DNA of 61,072 nt, from assembly GCA_013036105.1 (NCBI GenBank), contig JAAXCX010000014.1, forward strand, positions 1 through 61,072, read 5' to 3'. Below, in pieces: positions 37,405 through 46,400 of the stretch. The translations under genes were made by a program, and so were the position numbers. The notes under the pieces were generated by a model. That model ran no database searches and was not told the DNA's origin. It saw only the letters and a list, made by a program, of their open reading frames with translations. The number at the start of each line of letters is the position of its first letter. Position 1 is the first letter of the stretch. Source of the DNA: Vulcanimicrobiota bacterium. GTDB lineage: Bacteria; Vulcanimicrobiota; Vulcanimicrobiia; Vulcanimicrobiales; Vulcanimicrobiaceae.

Positions 37405-38970
37405 ATGTTTCTCACCAGGCAGGCGCAGCTGGGTGTCTTCGCAATCGCTGCACTGCTCTTACTATTTGGCATTTTTTACGTCATCACTGACTACGGGACG
37501 CGGCATAGCGGGTACCGGATCGGCGTGCATTTCGCGTCGGCCTCGGGGCTTCCGACCGGCGCGCAAGTTTTTTTCAGCGGCGTCAGCGTTGGAACCGTGG
37601 ACCAAGTCCAACTGCTCCCCGACAACACGGTGGACGTCATCCTGGCGATTCAGCCGAACGTCGACATTCCGAAGAACTCTAAATTCCTGATTCAGTCGCC
37701 GCTCACCGGGTCGCCGAATTTCTACATCATCCCACCTGTGCCGCCGACAATAGCGCCCGGATACATCGCTACGCCGGTGCCGAAGAGCGCGATGCTGCCG
37801 CGCGAAGTACTGCCGCTGGATCAGCAGCCCGCCGGGATCACCGGCGCGACCGTCGCGGATTTGCTCTCGCAAGGCCAGGGCGAGATCAAACGGCTGGACG
37901 CGATGCTCGTCATGCTGCAAGGCCGCGAAGGCAAACTGCTGAACACGCTGCAAACCGCGCTTTCCAACGTTGACGAAATGTCGGGGCAGCTGAAGAACAC
38001 TGTGGCGGACGTATCGGGCACGATGGAAGTGACGATGCACCAAGCCGGTGCAAACATCGTGGCGATGACAAATACGCTCAACTCGACGCTCGGGCGCAAC
38101 CAGTACAAGATCGACTCGATGCTCGCGTCGCTCGATAGCACGGCACTCGCCCTAAGCCAGTCCATGGACGCGCTGCGCGCGCTTTCGACGGATCCGCGGC
38201 TTCATACGAACCTTATCGATACGACGCAAAACATTCGCGATCTCACGATGAATTTATCGGGGGTCGCCAGCGACTTGCGGCAAGTCACTGGCAACGCCCA
38301 AACTCAGGCGCAGCTCCGCGACACCGTCGCGTCACTCGACGCAACGATGCAAAAGGCGAACTCCCTGCTCGGGACCCTCGGCGGCCGAAGTCATGTCCCC
38401 GGCGTAGATCCGGGCGCGACGCCCTATCCGCTACCGAACAAAAACGGAGTGCCGCCGACCGTTCCGGGCACCCCTGCGCCGGAGGCGCCCGCCAACGGAA
38501 CGGCGCTGAAAGGCGGGCTCTCGCACATCTTGAGCAACCTCGTTTCGGTGCAGCTGCGACTGAGCTATCTCAACCCGCAGACGGTGCCGGGCAACAACCG
38601 GTTGCTAACCCCCGACCGCGGGCCGCAAGCCGACGTCAACGCGATCCTGCTGCCGCGCGGACAGCTGAGCATCATGACGGGTGCCAACGACATCGGGAGC
38701 GGCCGCACGACGTACAACCTGCTTCCGATTAAAGCGTTTACGCCGTCAGTCCACGTCGGCGGCGGCATTCTCTACTCGCAAATCGGGGCGCTCGCGACAT
38801 TCGATGCCGGGCCGGTCGGACTGGAAGCGCGTGTGTACAATTTACGACTGCCGAGTTTCGATTTCTACGGAAACTTCAACGTCGCGCGGTGGGGGAAGCT
38901 GTTCTTAGGCCAGCGCGATGCGGGCCGGCCGGACCAGCGCACCGTCTTCGGATTGCAACTGCAGTTCTGA
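37405..38970 (+). CDS. MCE/MlaD-family lipid-binding protein with a beta-rich C-terminus
   Basis: The 521-residue protein has one N-terminal membrane anchor (about 7-27), an MCE domain (about 35-120), a long helical region (about 150-330), a Pro-rich linker, and a C-terminal beta-rich part (about 375-521) ending in LQLQF. MlaD-type proteins collect phospholipid above the permease. The C-terminal Phe and alternating pattern resemble an outer-membrane barrel segment, so it might bridge both membranes. ATG follows AGGAGG at 37396-37401. Confidence 0.9.
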   Translation: MFLTRQAQLGVFAIAALLLLFGIFYVITDYGTRHSGYRIGVHFASASGLPTGAQVFFSGVSVGTVDQVQLLPDNTVDVILAIQPNVDIPKNSKFLIQSPLTGSPNFYIIPPVPPTIAPGYIATPVPKSAMLPREVLPLDQQPAGITGATVADLLSQGQGEIKRLDAMLVMLQGREGKLLNTLQTALSNVDEMSGQLKNTVADVSGTMEVTMHQAGANIVAMTNTLNSTLGRNQYKIDSMLASLDSTALALSQSMDALRALSTDPRLHTNLIDTTQNIRDLTMNLSGVASDLRQVTGNAQTQAQLRDTVASLDATMQKANSLLGTLGGRSHVPGVDPGATPYPLPNKNGVPPTVPGTPAPEAPANGTALKGGLSHILSNLVSVQLRLSYLNPQTVPGNNRLLTPDRGPQADVNAILLPRGQLSIMTGANDIGSGRTTYNLLPIKAFTPSVHVGGGILYSQIGALATFDAGPVGLEARVYNLRLPSFDFYGNFNVARWGKLFLGQRDAGRPDQRTVFGLQLQF

Positions 38971-38977
38971 TCCGCCG

Positions 38978-39910
38978 ATGGAGCAGAGCCGTCCGCGCGT
39001 AGGGATCATCGGTTCCGGTGCCATGGGCACGCTCTTCGGGTTTCATTTGGCGTCATGCTGCGACGTCACGATGCTCGACAGCAACTCCTCGGTACTTGAG
39101 GGCATTCAAAAGAACAAAGGGCTTTCGGTTAACGACGCGCCGCCGCGCGCAGTGCGCGTCGGGAAGACTCCGCGCGATCTGTTCGGCTCCAACATGGTCT
39201 TTCTGTTCGTCAAAGCCGTCGATACCTTACGCGCATTGCGTCCCTTCGCGGCCGAGCTGAATCCGTCGACGCCGATCGTATCCCTTCAGAACGGCGTCGG
39301 AAACGAAGATGCGATCAAAGCCGCGTTAGGCGGCGCGGTCCCGGTCGTGCTGGGTATTACGACCGAGTCGTCGCTGACCGTGAGACCCGGCCGCGTGCGC
39401 AGCTCCGAAGAAGGCAGCACGATCGTCGGCTCCGGCGGCGCATCTCCCGCCACGTCGCGGGCAGTTGCCGATCTCCTGATTCAGAGCGGACTGCGAGCCG
39501 CGGTCGTCTACGACATCCGGCCGCATCTCTGGGGCAAGCTCGTCGCCAACGCAGCGATCAATGCGCCGAGCGCGATTTTGGATTGTTTGGCCGGCGACTT
39601 ACTGCGCGATCCGAATGCGGCGCGACTGTGCGAAGCCTTGGCGGAAGAAGCGGCGGCGGTGGCGTCCGCGCTAAAGATCCATTTGCCCTACGCTAACCCA
39701 TGGCAATACGTCAGCGAAGTTATCGCAGTGGGCGCCGATTCCAAGTCGTCGATGGCCTTCGATTTGGAATCCGGCCACCCATCGGAGATCGACCATATCA
39801 ACGGCGCGGTTTGCGCCGCGGGCAGGCGCACCGGCGTCGCGACGCCCTACAACGACACGATGGTGCGCCTGATCAAAGCGCGCGAAGCGCTAAAGTCCGC
39901 TAGAACTTGA
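38978..39910 (+). CDS. Ketopantoate reductase family protein (ApbA/PanE)
   Basis: From ATG 38978 the protein has 310 residues. The NADPH-binding GIIGSGAMG (9-17) and the LWGKLVANAAINA stretch with its conserved Lys are typical of 2-dehydropantoate 2-reductases in pantothenate synthesis. Several paralogous families share these features, so the substrate is not certain. The start is 7 nt after the MCE gene. The last 11 nt overlap the convergent barrel-fusion gene. Confidence 0.85.
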   Translation: MEQSRPRVGIIGSGAMGTLFGFHLASCCDVTMLDSNSSVLEGIQKNKGLSVNDAPPRAVRVGKTPRDLFGSNMVFLFVKAVDTLRALRPFAAELNPSTPIVSLQNGVGNEDAIKAALGGAVPVVLGITTESSLTVRPGRVRSSEEGSTIVGSGGASPATSRAVADLLIQSGLRAAVVYDIRPHLWGKLVANAAINAPSAILDCLAGDLLRDPNAARLCEALAEEAAAVASALKIHLPYANPWQYVSEVIAVGADSKSSMAFDLESGHPSEIDHINGAVCAAGRRTGVATPYNDTMVRLIKAREALKSART

Positions 39911-41207
39911 TCCCGAGTCCTAGGTAACCGCCGGCGTGCGTCGCATCCGAGGGCGAGATGTTTTTGCCCCGGATCGAGTCGCCTAAGAATCCGGCGTCCA
40001 AGAACAATCCGGAGTTGCCCAGGTTCAGCGTTCCACCGATTTGGTACTTGAGGAAACGATGCTGCAAGCTTTCATCTTTTCCGGCAAACCCGATCGGCGC
40101 ACCCACCGACGGGAACGAGAAATTTCCCGAGATCGACGGATAGTACCAAACGCTGCCGTAAATCGAGAACGGCTGCTGGAGATCCGGCAATTTTTCCGCG
40201 CCGAAGCCGAAGCCGTTTTGTCTCGGATATCCATAATTTTCCTCGCGATGCAAATAGCCAACGCCGATGTAGATGCGCGGCTCAGCGATCTTTAAGCCGA
40301 GCCGCCCGTCGAAATCGGTGTCGCGCGCCGTAAATGACGGGATCCACACTTGGCCGTAGGCACCGATGACCGTCACGCAGCCTTGATCGCCCGTGGGCGG
40401 CGCCCCTAACAGGCCGTTGCACGGCGCATTTCTCGCAAAGAGCGCGTCGTTAACGCCGGTATTGTGCGGATAGGAGTACGAACGGTAGTCGCCCTCGAGC
40501 ATCCAGGGCAGACCGAACGCCGGGAATTCGACGGCACCGCGCAGGGCATACGATCCGCCTTTGCCGGTGTTGCCTGGACTGAATTCGTTGTAGACTTTCG
40601 GGTTGAAGATGTAGTCGCCGACGATGAAGTGCTCGTACGGATTCCTCGCGGGCGGCGGAGCGACGGTTGGCGCCGGAACCGGCGACGGTACGGGGGTTGC
40701 CGGCGGAGGCGGCGGAGTACTCGGAACGTACCGGACCACGACCAGGTGCTGATCCGGGACCCACTGCACGTACCCGCCCATTCCTTCGGAAATCACGCGC
40801 ACGGGAACGATGATGTATCCCTGAAAGATCTGCGGAGGCACGTCGAGAGGACGCGTTTCGCCGTTGATCGTCACCTCGGGTTTGCCGACGGTAACTTTTA
40901 CATCCGCGCCGGGTTTGGTAACGTCCGCCGTCTTCGTGCCCGGATCGTATGAGACGGTGGCGCCCATCTGTTCGAACATCGAACGCAGCGGCACCATCAA
41001 TTGACCGCCGCGAACAAGCGCCGCGAGGACGCGGCCTTGTTGTAACTTCGTGGGCTTGGTGTAGACATGGTGGTCATTGAAAAGAATCGGAATCGTGCCG
41101 GCCGGCGGCGCTCCAAAACTCATCGGCGGCGGTGCGGGTGACGCCTGCGCCGCCGCGACCGATGTCAGCAAGAAAAATCCGGCTATAACCCCGAGCAGTG
41201 GCTTCAT
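39900..41207 (-). CDS. Exported copper-amine-oxidase-N domain protein fused to a beta-barrel-like domain
   Basis: The 435-residue protein has a signal peptide (about 1-20), a copper amine oxidase N-terminal-like domain (about 45-160, with LMVPLRSMFEQMGATV and IVPVRVISEGMGGYVQW), a Pro-rich linker (about 163-190) and a beta-rich C-terminus (about 195-435) ending in LGLGIKF. The terminal Phe and alternating aromatic strands suggest outer-membrane insertion. The N-domain is common in Firmicutes wall proteins, so this looks like a wall-contact domain tethered to an outer-membrane barrel. It follows the PBP1C gene by 55 nt on the same strand. Confidence 0.75.
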   Translation of the reverse strand: MKPLLGVIAGFFLLTSVAAAQASPAPPPMSFGAPPAGTIPILFNDHHVYTKPTKLQQGRVLAALVRGGQLMVPLRSMFEQMGATVSYDPGTKTADVTKPGADVKVTVGKPEVTINGETRPLDVPPQIFQGYIIVPVRVISEGMGGYVQWVPDQHLVVVRYVPSTPPPPPATPVPSPVPAPTVAPPPARNPYEHFIVGDYIFNPKVYNEFSPGNTGKGGSYALRGAVEFPAFGLPWMLEGDYRSYSYPHNTGVNDALFARNAPCNGLLGAPPTGDQGCVTVIGAYGQVWIPSFTARDTDFDGRLGLKIAEPRIYIGVGYLHREENYGYPRQNGFGFGAEKLPDLQQPFSIYGSVWYYPSISGNFSFPSVGAPIGFAGKDESLQHRFLKYQIGGTLNLGNSGLFLDAGFLGDSIRGKNISPSDATHAGGYLGLGIKF

Positions 41208-41262
41208 CGTGCAGCTCTCCCTTCAGGACAACAGAACGCCTACTTGCCTCGTGTCGAAAAAC

Positions 41263-43413
41263 CTACCTGCCGGCGACAACGAAACCGCGCGGGCCATGCG
41301 CGGCACCGCGAATGACTCGGAAATGCACGGAAGTGACCGCGCCACGGGAACGTACGGTCAGCACCCAATCCCCGGTTCGCACCGGCCAGAAGTACGCGCC
41401 TCCCTCGCCGGCCGCAATGCGCGAACCATTGAGCTCCCAGACCGCTCGCGAGTTGCGCGGACGGCTAATGCGAAACTCGATCTGCTGCTGCGCGCGGCGC
41501 GGGTCGCTCGCTCCGAGTCTGTCTTCGAACACCGCGCCCTCGTTGGGGAAAAGCACGCGCAGCGCACCAAACGTGTCGCCTTGTCGCGCGCGCCACTCGT
41601 CATAGGCTGCGGATGCGATAACGACCGGCGGCGCTCTCTTTGCCAGATTCCCGCCGGGTGGCGCCGGAAACCGCGGGGGATCGCGGTGCTCGTACAGGTG
41701 CAGCATGATCCGGTTCCAAAGCGGACCTGCGCCCGTCACGCCCGCGATGCGCCGCATCGGCGCGCCCGAGAAATTGCCGGTCCAGACCGCGACGGTATAT
41801 TCCGGCGTCGATCCGACCGTCCACGTGTCGCGGTAATCCGACGACGTTCCCGTCTTCACGACTGTTGGGAACGGCGTATCGATAACCGATCCGACGCCGA
41901 ACGATTTCGCGCGCGCGTAGCGATCGGCGAGCATATCTGCCACGAGTTCCCAATTGGCGCGATCGCCGATCTGCACAGTGGCCGGCTCGCGCGCGTCGAT
42001 CACTGTCCGCAGCGCGATTGCGCTGCCGCCGCGCGCCAGCGTCACGTATGCGTGCGCGAGATCCCAAAGGGTGACCTCGCCTGCGCCAAGCGTCAAACCC
42101 AATCCGTAGTAATCCGGCATACGGTGCAAATCCGAAAATCCCAGCGCCCGTAAGCGCGCCAAGAACGATGGGACGCCGACGGCAGAAAGAACGCGCACTG
42201 CAGGGACATTGAGCGAATTCGCGAGCGCGATGCGTACGGAAACTGGGCCGGCGAAGCTCGAACTGTAGTCTTCCGGCGAGTATGCTTCGCCGTTGGGGAC
42301 GGCATATGACGTCGGCACATCAGCCAGGATCGTGTCGGGGCGGATCGTTCTGCGCTCTAATGCGTATTCATAGAGAAACGGTTTAAGCGTCGACCCCGGC
42401 TGGCGAAGGGTGCGAACGCCGTCGTTTTTTCCTAAGTACGCATCGTTGAAGTAATCGGTCGAGCCCACGTACGCCAGAACTTCTCCGCTGCGGTTGTCGA
42501 TAACGAGCGCCGCAGCTTGCGTAACATTACGGCCGGCGAGCGCCGCGACGACGTCCCGCGCTTGCGACTGCACAAAACGTTGAAGCGGAAGATCGATCGT
42601 CGTGTGAACCGGGCTCGATGGCGCTTGCGGCGCGAGCCGGAACAGCAGTTGCTGTGCGGCGGCCAGTTCACCGCCGGCCTTCCGCACGTGCAGCGTTTCG
42701 CGGCGCGCGATGCCGGCTTCATTTTGCGTGATGTAGCCGGCAGAAACCATCGCATTTAAAACGACGCGCTGACGCGCGCGCGCGTTCAGCCAGTGTGTGC
42801 GCGGCTCCAGTCCGGACGGATCGTTCGGAAGGCCGGCTAAAAGCGCCGCTTGCGCCAAATCCAAGTCGCTCGCGGGAATTCCGAAATACGTGCGCGACGC
42901 AGCCTCGACTCCGTAGACATTACCGCCCATTGCGACGCGGTTCACGTACGCGTTCAGTATTTGATCTTTGCTTGCGCCGGCCTCGATACGCGCGGCATCC
43001 CAAATCTGCAGCGCTTTCCCGCCCATTCCCGTAGGAAGATCAAATCGCTCGCGCGCAAGCTGCATCGTGATCGTCGAAGCGCCGCCCGCGCCGCAGAGAC
43101 AGCGGATGCTCTGCCACGTTGCGCGGGCTGCGGCCAACCAATCGACGGGACCGTGCGCGAAGAAACGGCGATCTTCGGCCGCGAGAATCGCTCTGATGAA
43201 CATGGGCGAGACGCGCGCGAGCGGCACGGCCAACGAACTCTCGCTTCCGCTGCTGAGCACGACGCCCAATGGGATCCCCGAGCGATCGGTAAAACTGACG
43301 GCCGAACTGCGCGGTTCGATCGCGGCGGCCGGGACCGCGAAGGAGCGCCATGCCAGCCAGGCTGCTATCAGCGCGGCAGCGGTCCAAAGGGAAGTCCGCA
43401 CTCCGGAGCTCAC
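41263..43413 (-). CDS. pbpC: Penicillin-binding protein 1C
   Basis: The bifunctional enzyme has a membrane anchor (about 7-25), a glycosyltransferase domain with catalytic Glu in AAEDRRFF (E79), GGASTITMQLAR, a transpeptidase domain with PGSTLKPF (about residue 340) and KTGTS (about 515), and a C-terminal BiPBP_C-like domain. GTG 43413 follows GGGAAG and gives 716 residues. A TTG at 43437 is the alternative. It is divergent from the alpha-2-macroglobulin gene, the same pairing as yfhM-pbpC of enterobacteria. Confidence 0.92.
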   Translation of the reverse strand: MSSGVRTSLWTAAALIAAWLAWRSFAVPAAAIEPRSSAVSFTDRSGIPLGVVLSSGSESSLAVPLARVSPMFIRAILAAEDRRFFAHGPVDWLAAARATWQSIRCLCGAGGASTITMQLARERFDLPTGMGGKALQIWDAARIEAGASKDQILNAYVNRVAMGGNVYGVEAASRTYFGIPASDLDLAQAALLAGLPNDPSGLEPRTHWLNARARQRVVLNAMVSAGYITQNEAGIARRETLHVRKAGGELAAAQQLLFRLAPQAPSSPVHTTIDLPLQRFVQSQARDVVAALAGRNVTQAAALVIDNRSGEVLAYVGSTDYFNDAYLGKNDGVRTLRQPGSTLKPFLYEYALERRTIRPDTILADVPTSYAVPNGEAYSPEDYSSSFAGPVSVRIALANSLNVPAVRVLSAVGVPSFLARLRALGFSDLHRMPDYYGLGLTLGAGEVTLWDLAHAYVTLARGGSAIALRTVIDAREPATVQIGDRANWELVADMLADRYARAKSFGVGSVIDTPFPTVVKTGTSSDYRDTWTVGSTPEYTVAVWTGNFSGAPMRRIAGVTGAGPLWNRIMLHLYEHRDPPRFPAPPGGNLAKRAPPVVIASAAYDEWRARQGDTFGALRVLFPNEGAVFEDRLGASDPRRAQQQIEFRISRPRNSRAVWELNGSRIAAGEGGAYFWPVRTGDWVLTVRSRGAVTSVHFRVIRGAAHGPRGFVVAGR

Positions 43414-43470
43414 GCAAAGTTGCTTCCCGCGCCTCAAGTGCTTTTCCGCTGCCGTGTTGAAGAGGCGATC

Positions 43471-46400
43471 GTGCGTGGCCGTTTAGGAGTCGCGGCAATC
43501 GGTATTCTCGCCGTCATTTCAGCTTGCGGCAAACCGGCGGCGCCGCCGATGGAGTCCGTCTCGCCGCTGCCCGCCCCTTCCACGCCCGCCTGGATCAAGC
43601 AGATCGCGCCCCTCGGAAAGGTCACGAGTTCCGCGCAAATCCGCGTCATATTCGCCAACCCCGTCATTCCAGTCGCGCAGCTCGGTTCGCCGTCGGAGAA
43701 GGACCTGCTCGGCCACTTCCGCGTCGCGCCGGCGCTGACGGGCTCGTTCGTCGTACTGACGCCGCGCATGATCGGATTCGAATCGGATTCGGCCCTGCCG
43801 CGAGCGACTCGCGTTCGCGTTACCTTGACCTCGGGTCTGCGCGATCTCTCCGGGCACGCGCTCGATCGCGATCTTGCCTGGACGTTCGAAACTGACGCGA
43901 TCGTTCTTTCGAACGCCGATCAATCTCCCGATGCGGCGCCCACAGCGCTTACGGTTTCGTTGCGCCCCGTCGTGCAGCTGTCATCGAATACGCAGCTCGA
44001 TGCGGACTCATTGAGCTCGGCGGCGGTCTTCCATTCGAGTGCAGGCGACACGCCGGCAGCGGCCGCTCAAGAGAGCCCCGATCCGGGTGCCGGTAGCTGG
44101 GGGTATACGGTTTCTCCGCAAAACGATCTGCAAAAAGATACGGCCTATACCCTGACCGTAAAGCCGGGCGTCTTGCCAAAATCAGGCAATCTTCCTAGCG
44201 CGAAAACGCTTTCCGTCGCGATGCACACGTACTCGCCGCTTGCATTTGTCTCCGCGCGTCCGACCGCAGATCCGAGGACGTCGACCGGTAACCCGCGATT
44301 CTCCGGCGGCGATCCCGTGCTGATCTTCAACAATGCGTTGGATCCAAAAACGTACGCTGCGCACCTAAGGGTTCGTCCGTCGCCGCGTCCGGTTGGGCAA
44401 CTCTACTCGCTCTCCGACGACGGGACCACGGTTTCGATTAACCCATACGCGCTCGCGCCGAAGGCGAACTACACGTTCTCCGCCGATGCGGCTCTGCAAG
44501 ATATCTACGGCCAGCAGCTCGGGCGCGACGCGCGGGCGCCGTTCGCAGCCGGCAACCTAGCGCCGTACTTCTGGGCGCCGTCCGGCTTCAACATGTTCGT
44601 TGCGGGCCAGAATCTGCAGTTGCAATTCAGCGCCGTCAATTTGGCCGGGAACAGTTACCGCGCCGCCTATCACGCGATCGCGCCCGCCGAGCTCGTCTAT
44701 GCCGATGAGTCGGACGTCTCGAAGCTGCTTCCGGATCCGTCGCAGTGGCCGGCGTTCGGCGTGAGCGCGGCACCGAATAGGCAGATCCCGATTAACATAT
44801 CTTTACGCGACCATTTGGGAAGCCCGATGGGCATACTGGCCTATGGCGCCGAAGCGGGCACCAACAGCGGGAACGGTTTCAGCGGCAGCGTCGCGCTGAC
44901 GAATCTCGGGATCTTTGCGCAGTGGTTTCCGCAGAGCGCGAACATCATGGTGCAGCGCTTGAGCGATGGTGCCCCCGTAGCCGGCGCGCCGGTCTCGGTC
45001 TACGTGATGCACACGTACGATCAGGGACCGGTCGATCCTCACCCGCAGCCGTGCGCCGCGGGAACGACCGGTGCAAACGGCACGCTCGCGCTTCAAACGA
45101 TCGATCTCGTCCGGTGCTACGCGGGTAACCGCCCCCCCGATCAGGCGCCCGAGCTGCTCACGGTTGCTCGATCGGGTTCCGACTGGAGTTTCGTGCGGAC
45201 CTACGCGTGGAGCGGCGCGTATACGTACAATCTCGGCAATCTGGATTCGACGTGGTCCAACGGCCAGCCGATTTCGCGCGGCGTCATCTATTCCGACCGC
45301 CAGATGTACCAGCCCGGAGAACGAGGATGGCTCACTGCCGTTTGTTACGTTCTGCAGAACGGCGCGTTGAAGGCCGACGCGAATGCGCAGTATTCGATCG
45401 CGCTTACCGATCCCAACGGCGTCAAACGAACGCTGCCCGCGCAGACGACGAACCGGTACGCGAGCTTTTCCTTCCCGGTCACCTTTTCGAAAACGCAGCC
45501 GCTCGGATACTACACCGTGAGCGCGACCGGTCCGAGCGGTGTTCAAATGACCGGCAACTTCCGAGTCGCCGAATTTCACCCGCCGAACTTCGGCGTCGGC
45601 TTGAACCTGGATCGGGAGTACGCGGCGGCGGGTAGTTCCGTGACTGCCGCGGGGGTTGCGAAGTACCTGTTCGGCGCGCCTATGGGAGGAGCGAGCGCAA
45701 CGTTTCACGTCACGCGCGAGCAAATCACGTTCACGCCCAAAGGCTGGGATGACTTCTCGTTCGGCCGGCAATGGTTTTGGCCCGAGCAGCAGCCTGACTC
45801 CTCGGGCGACGCCGGCCAGCAAAGCGTGACCCTCGATAGCGATGGCAAGGGATCCTACGCCGTTACGGTGCCGCAAGATTTACCGTATGCGATGACCTAC
45901 CGCGTCGATCTCGAGGCCACCGACGCTTCCCACCTTACCAGCAGCGCAATGCAAACCTTTACCGCGGTGCCGAACGCGTCGCTGATCGGGTTGCGCGGCG
46001 ATTTCGTCGGCACTGTGAACGCTCCGGTATCGGTCGGCGTGATCGTAACCGATCCGGCGGGCAAAGCGCAGAGCGGCTCGCGCGTTCACGTCGAGCTGCA
46101 GAAGATGCTGTACAGCGGCGTCACCCAGATTATCGAGGGTGCGGAATCGGCGCGCAACCAGGTCCAGTATTCGACCGTCGCGCAGGCCGACACGACGAGC
46201 GGCAACGCGCCTCAAACCGTCTCTCTCGTTGCGAAGGATCCCGGCAGTTACCGGATACGTGCCAACTTTTCCGGCGCGGGCAGCGATGTGACGGCAACGG
46301 ATACGCAAGTGTGGATATCCGGCCCCGGCCAAGCGGTTTGGGGCGATCAGAATGCGTCGCAGCTGCAGATGAAACTCGACCGGCAAGTCTACTCCCCGGG

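Noticed and set aside
42850-43470. N-terminal extension of the macroglobulin gene over pbpC
   Set aside because: It is antisense to the PBP1C glycosyltransferase coding sequence, and a lipoprotein signal follows the GTG at 43471.
44803-45876. 357-codon minus-strand open frame inside the macroglobulin gene
   Set aside because: It is a GC-rich shadow. The sense strand has consistent A2M domains.
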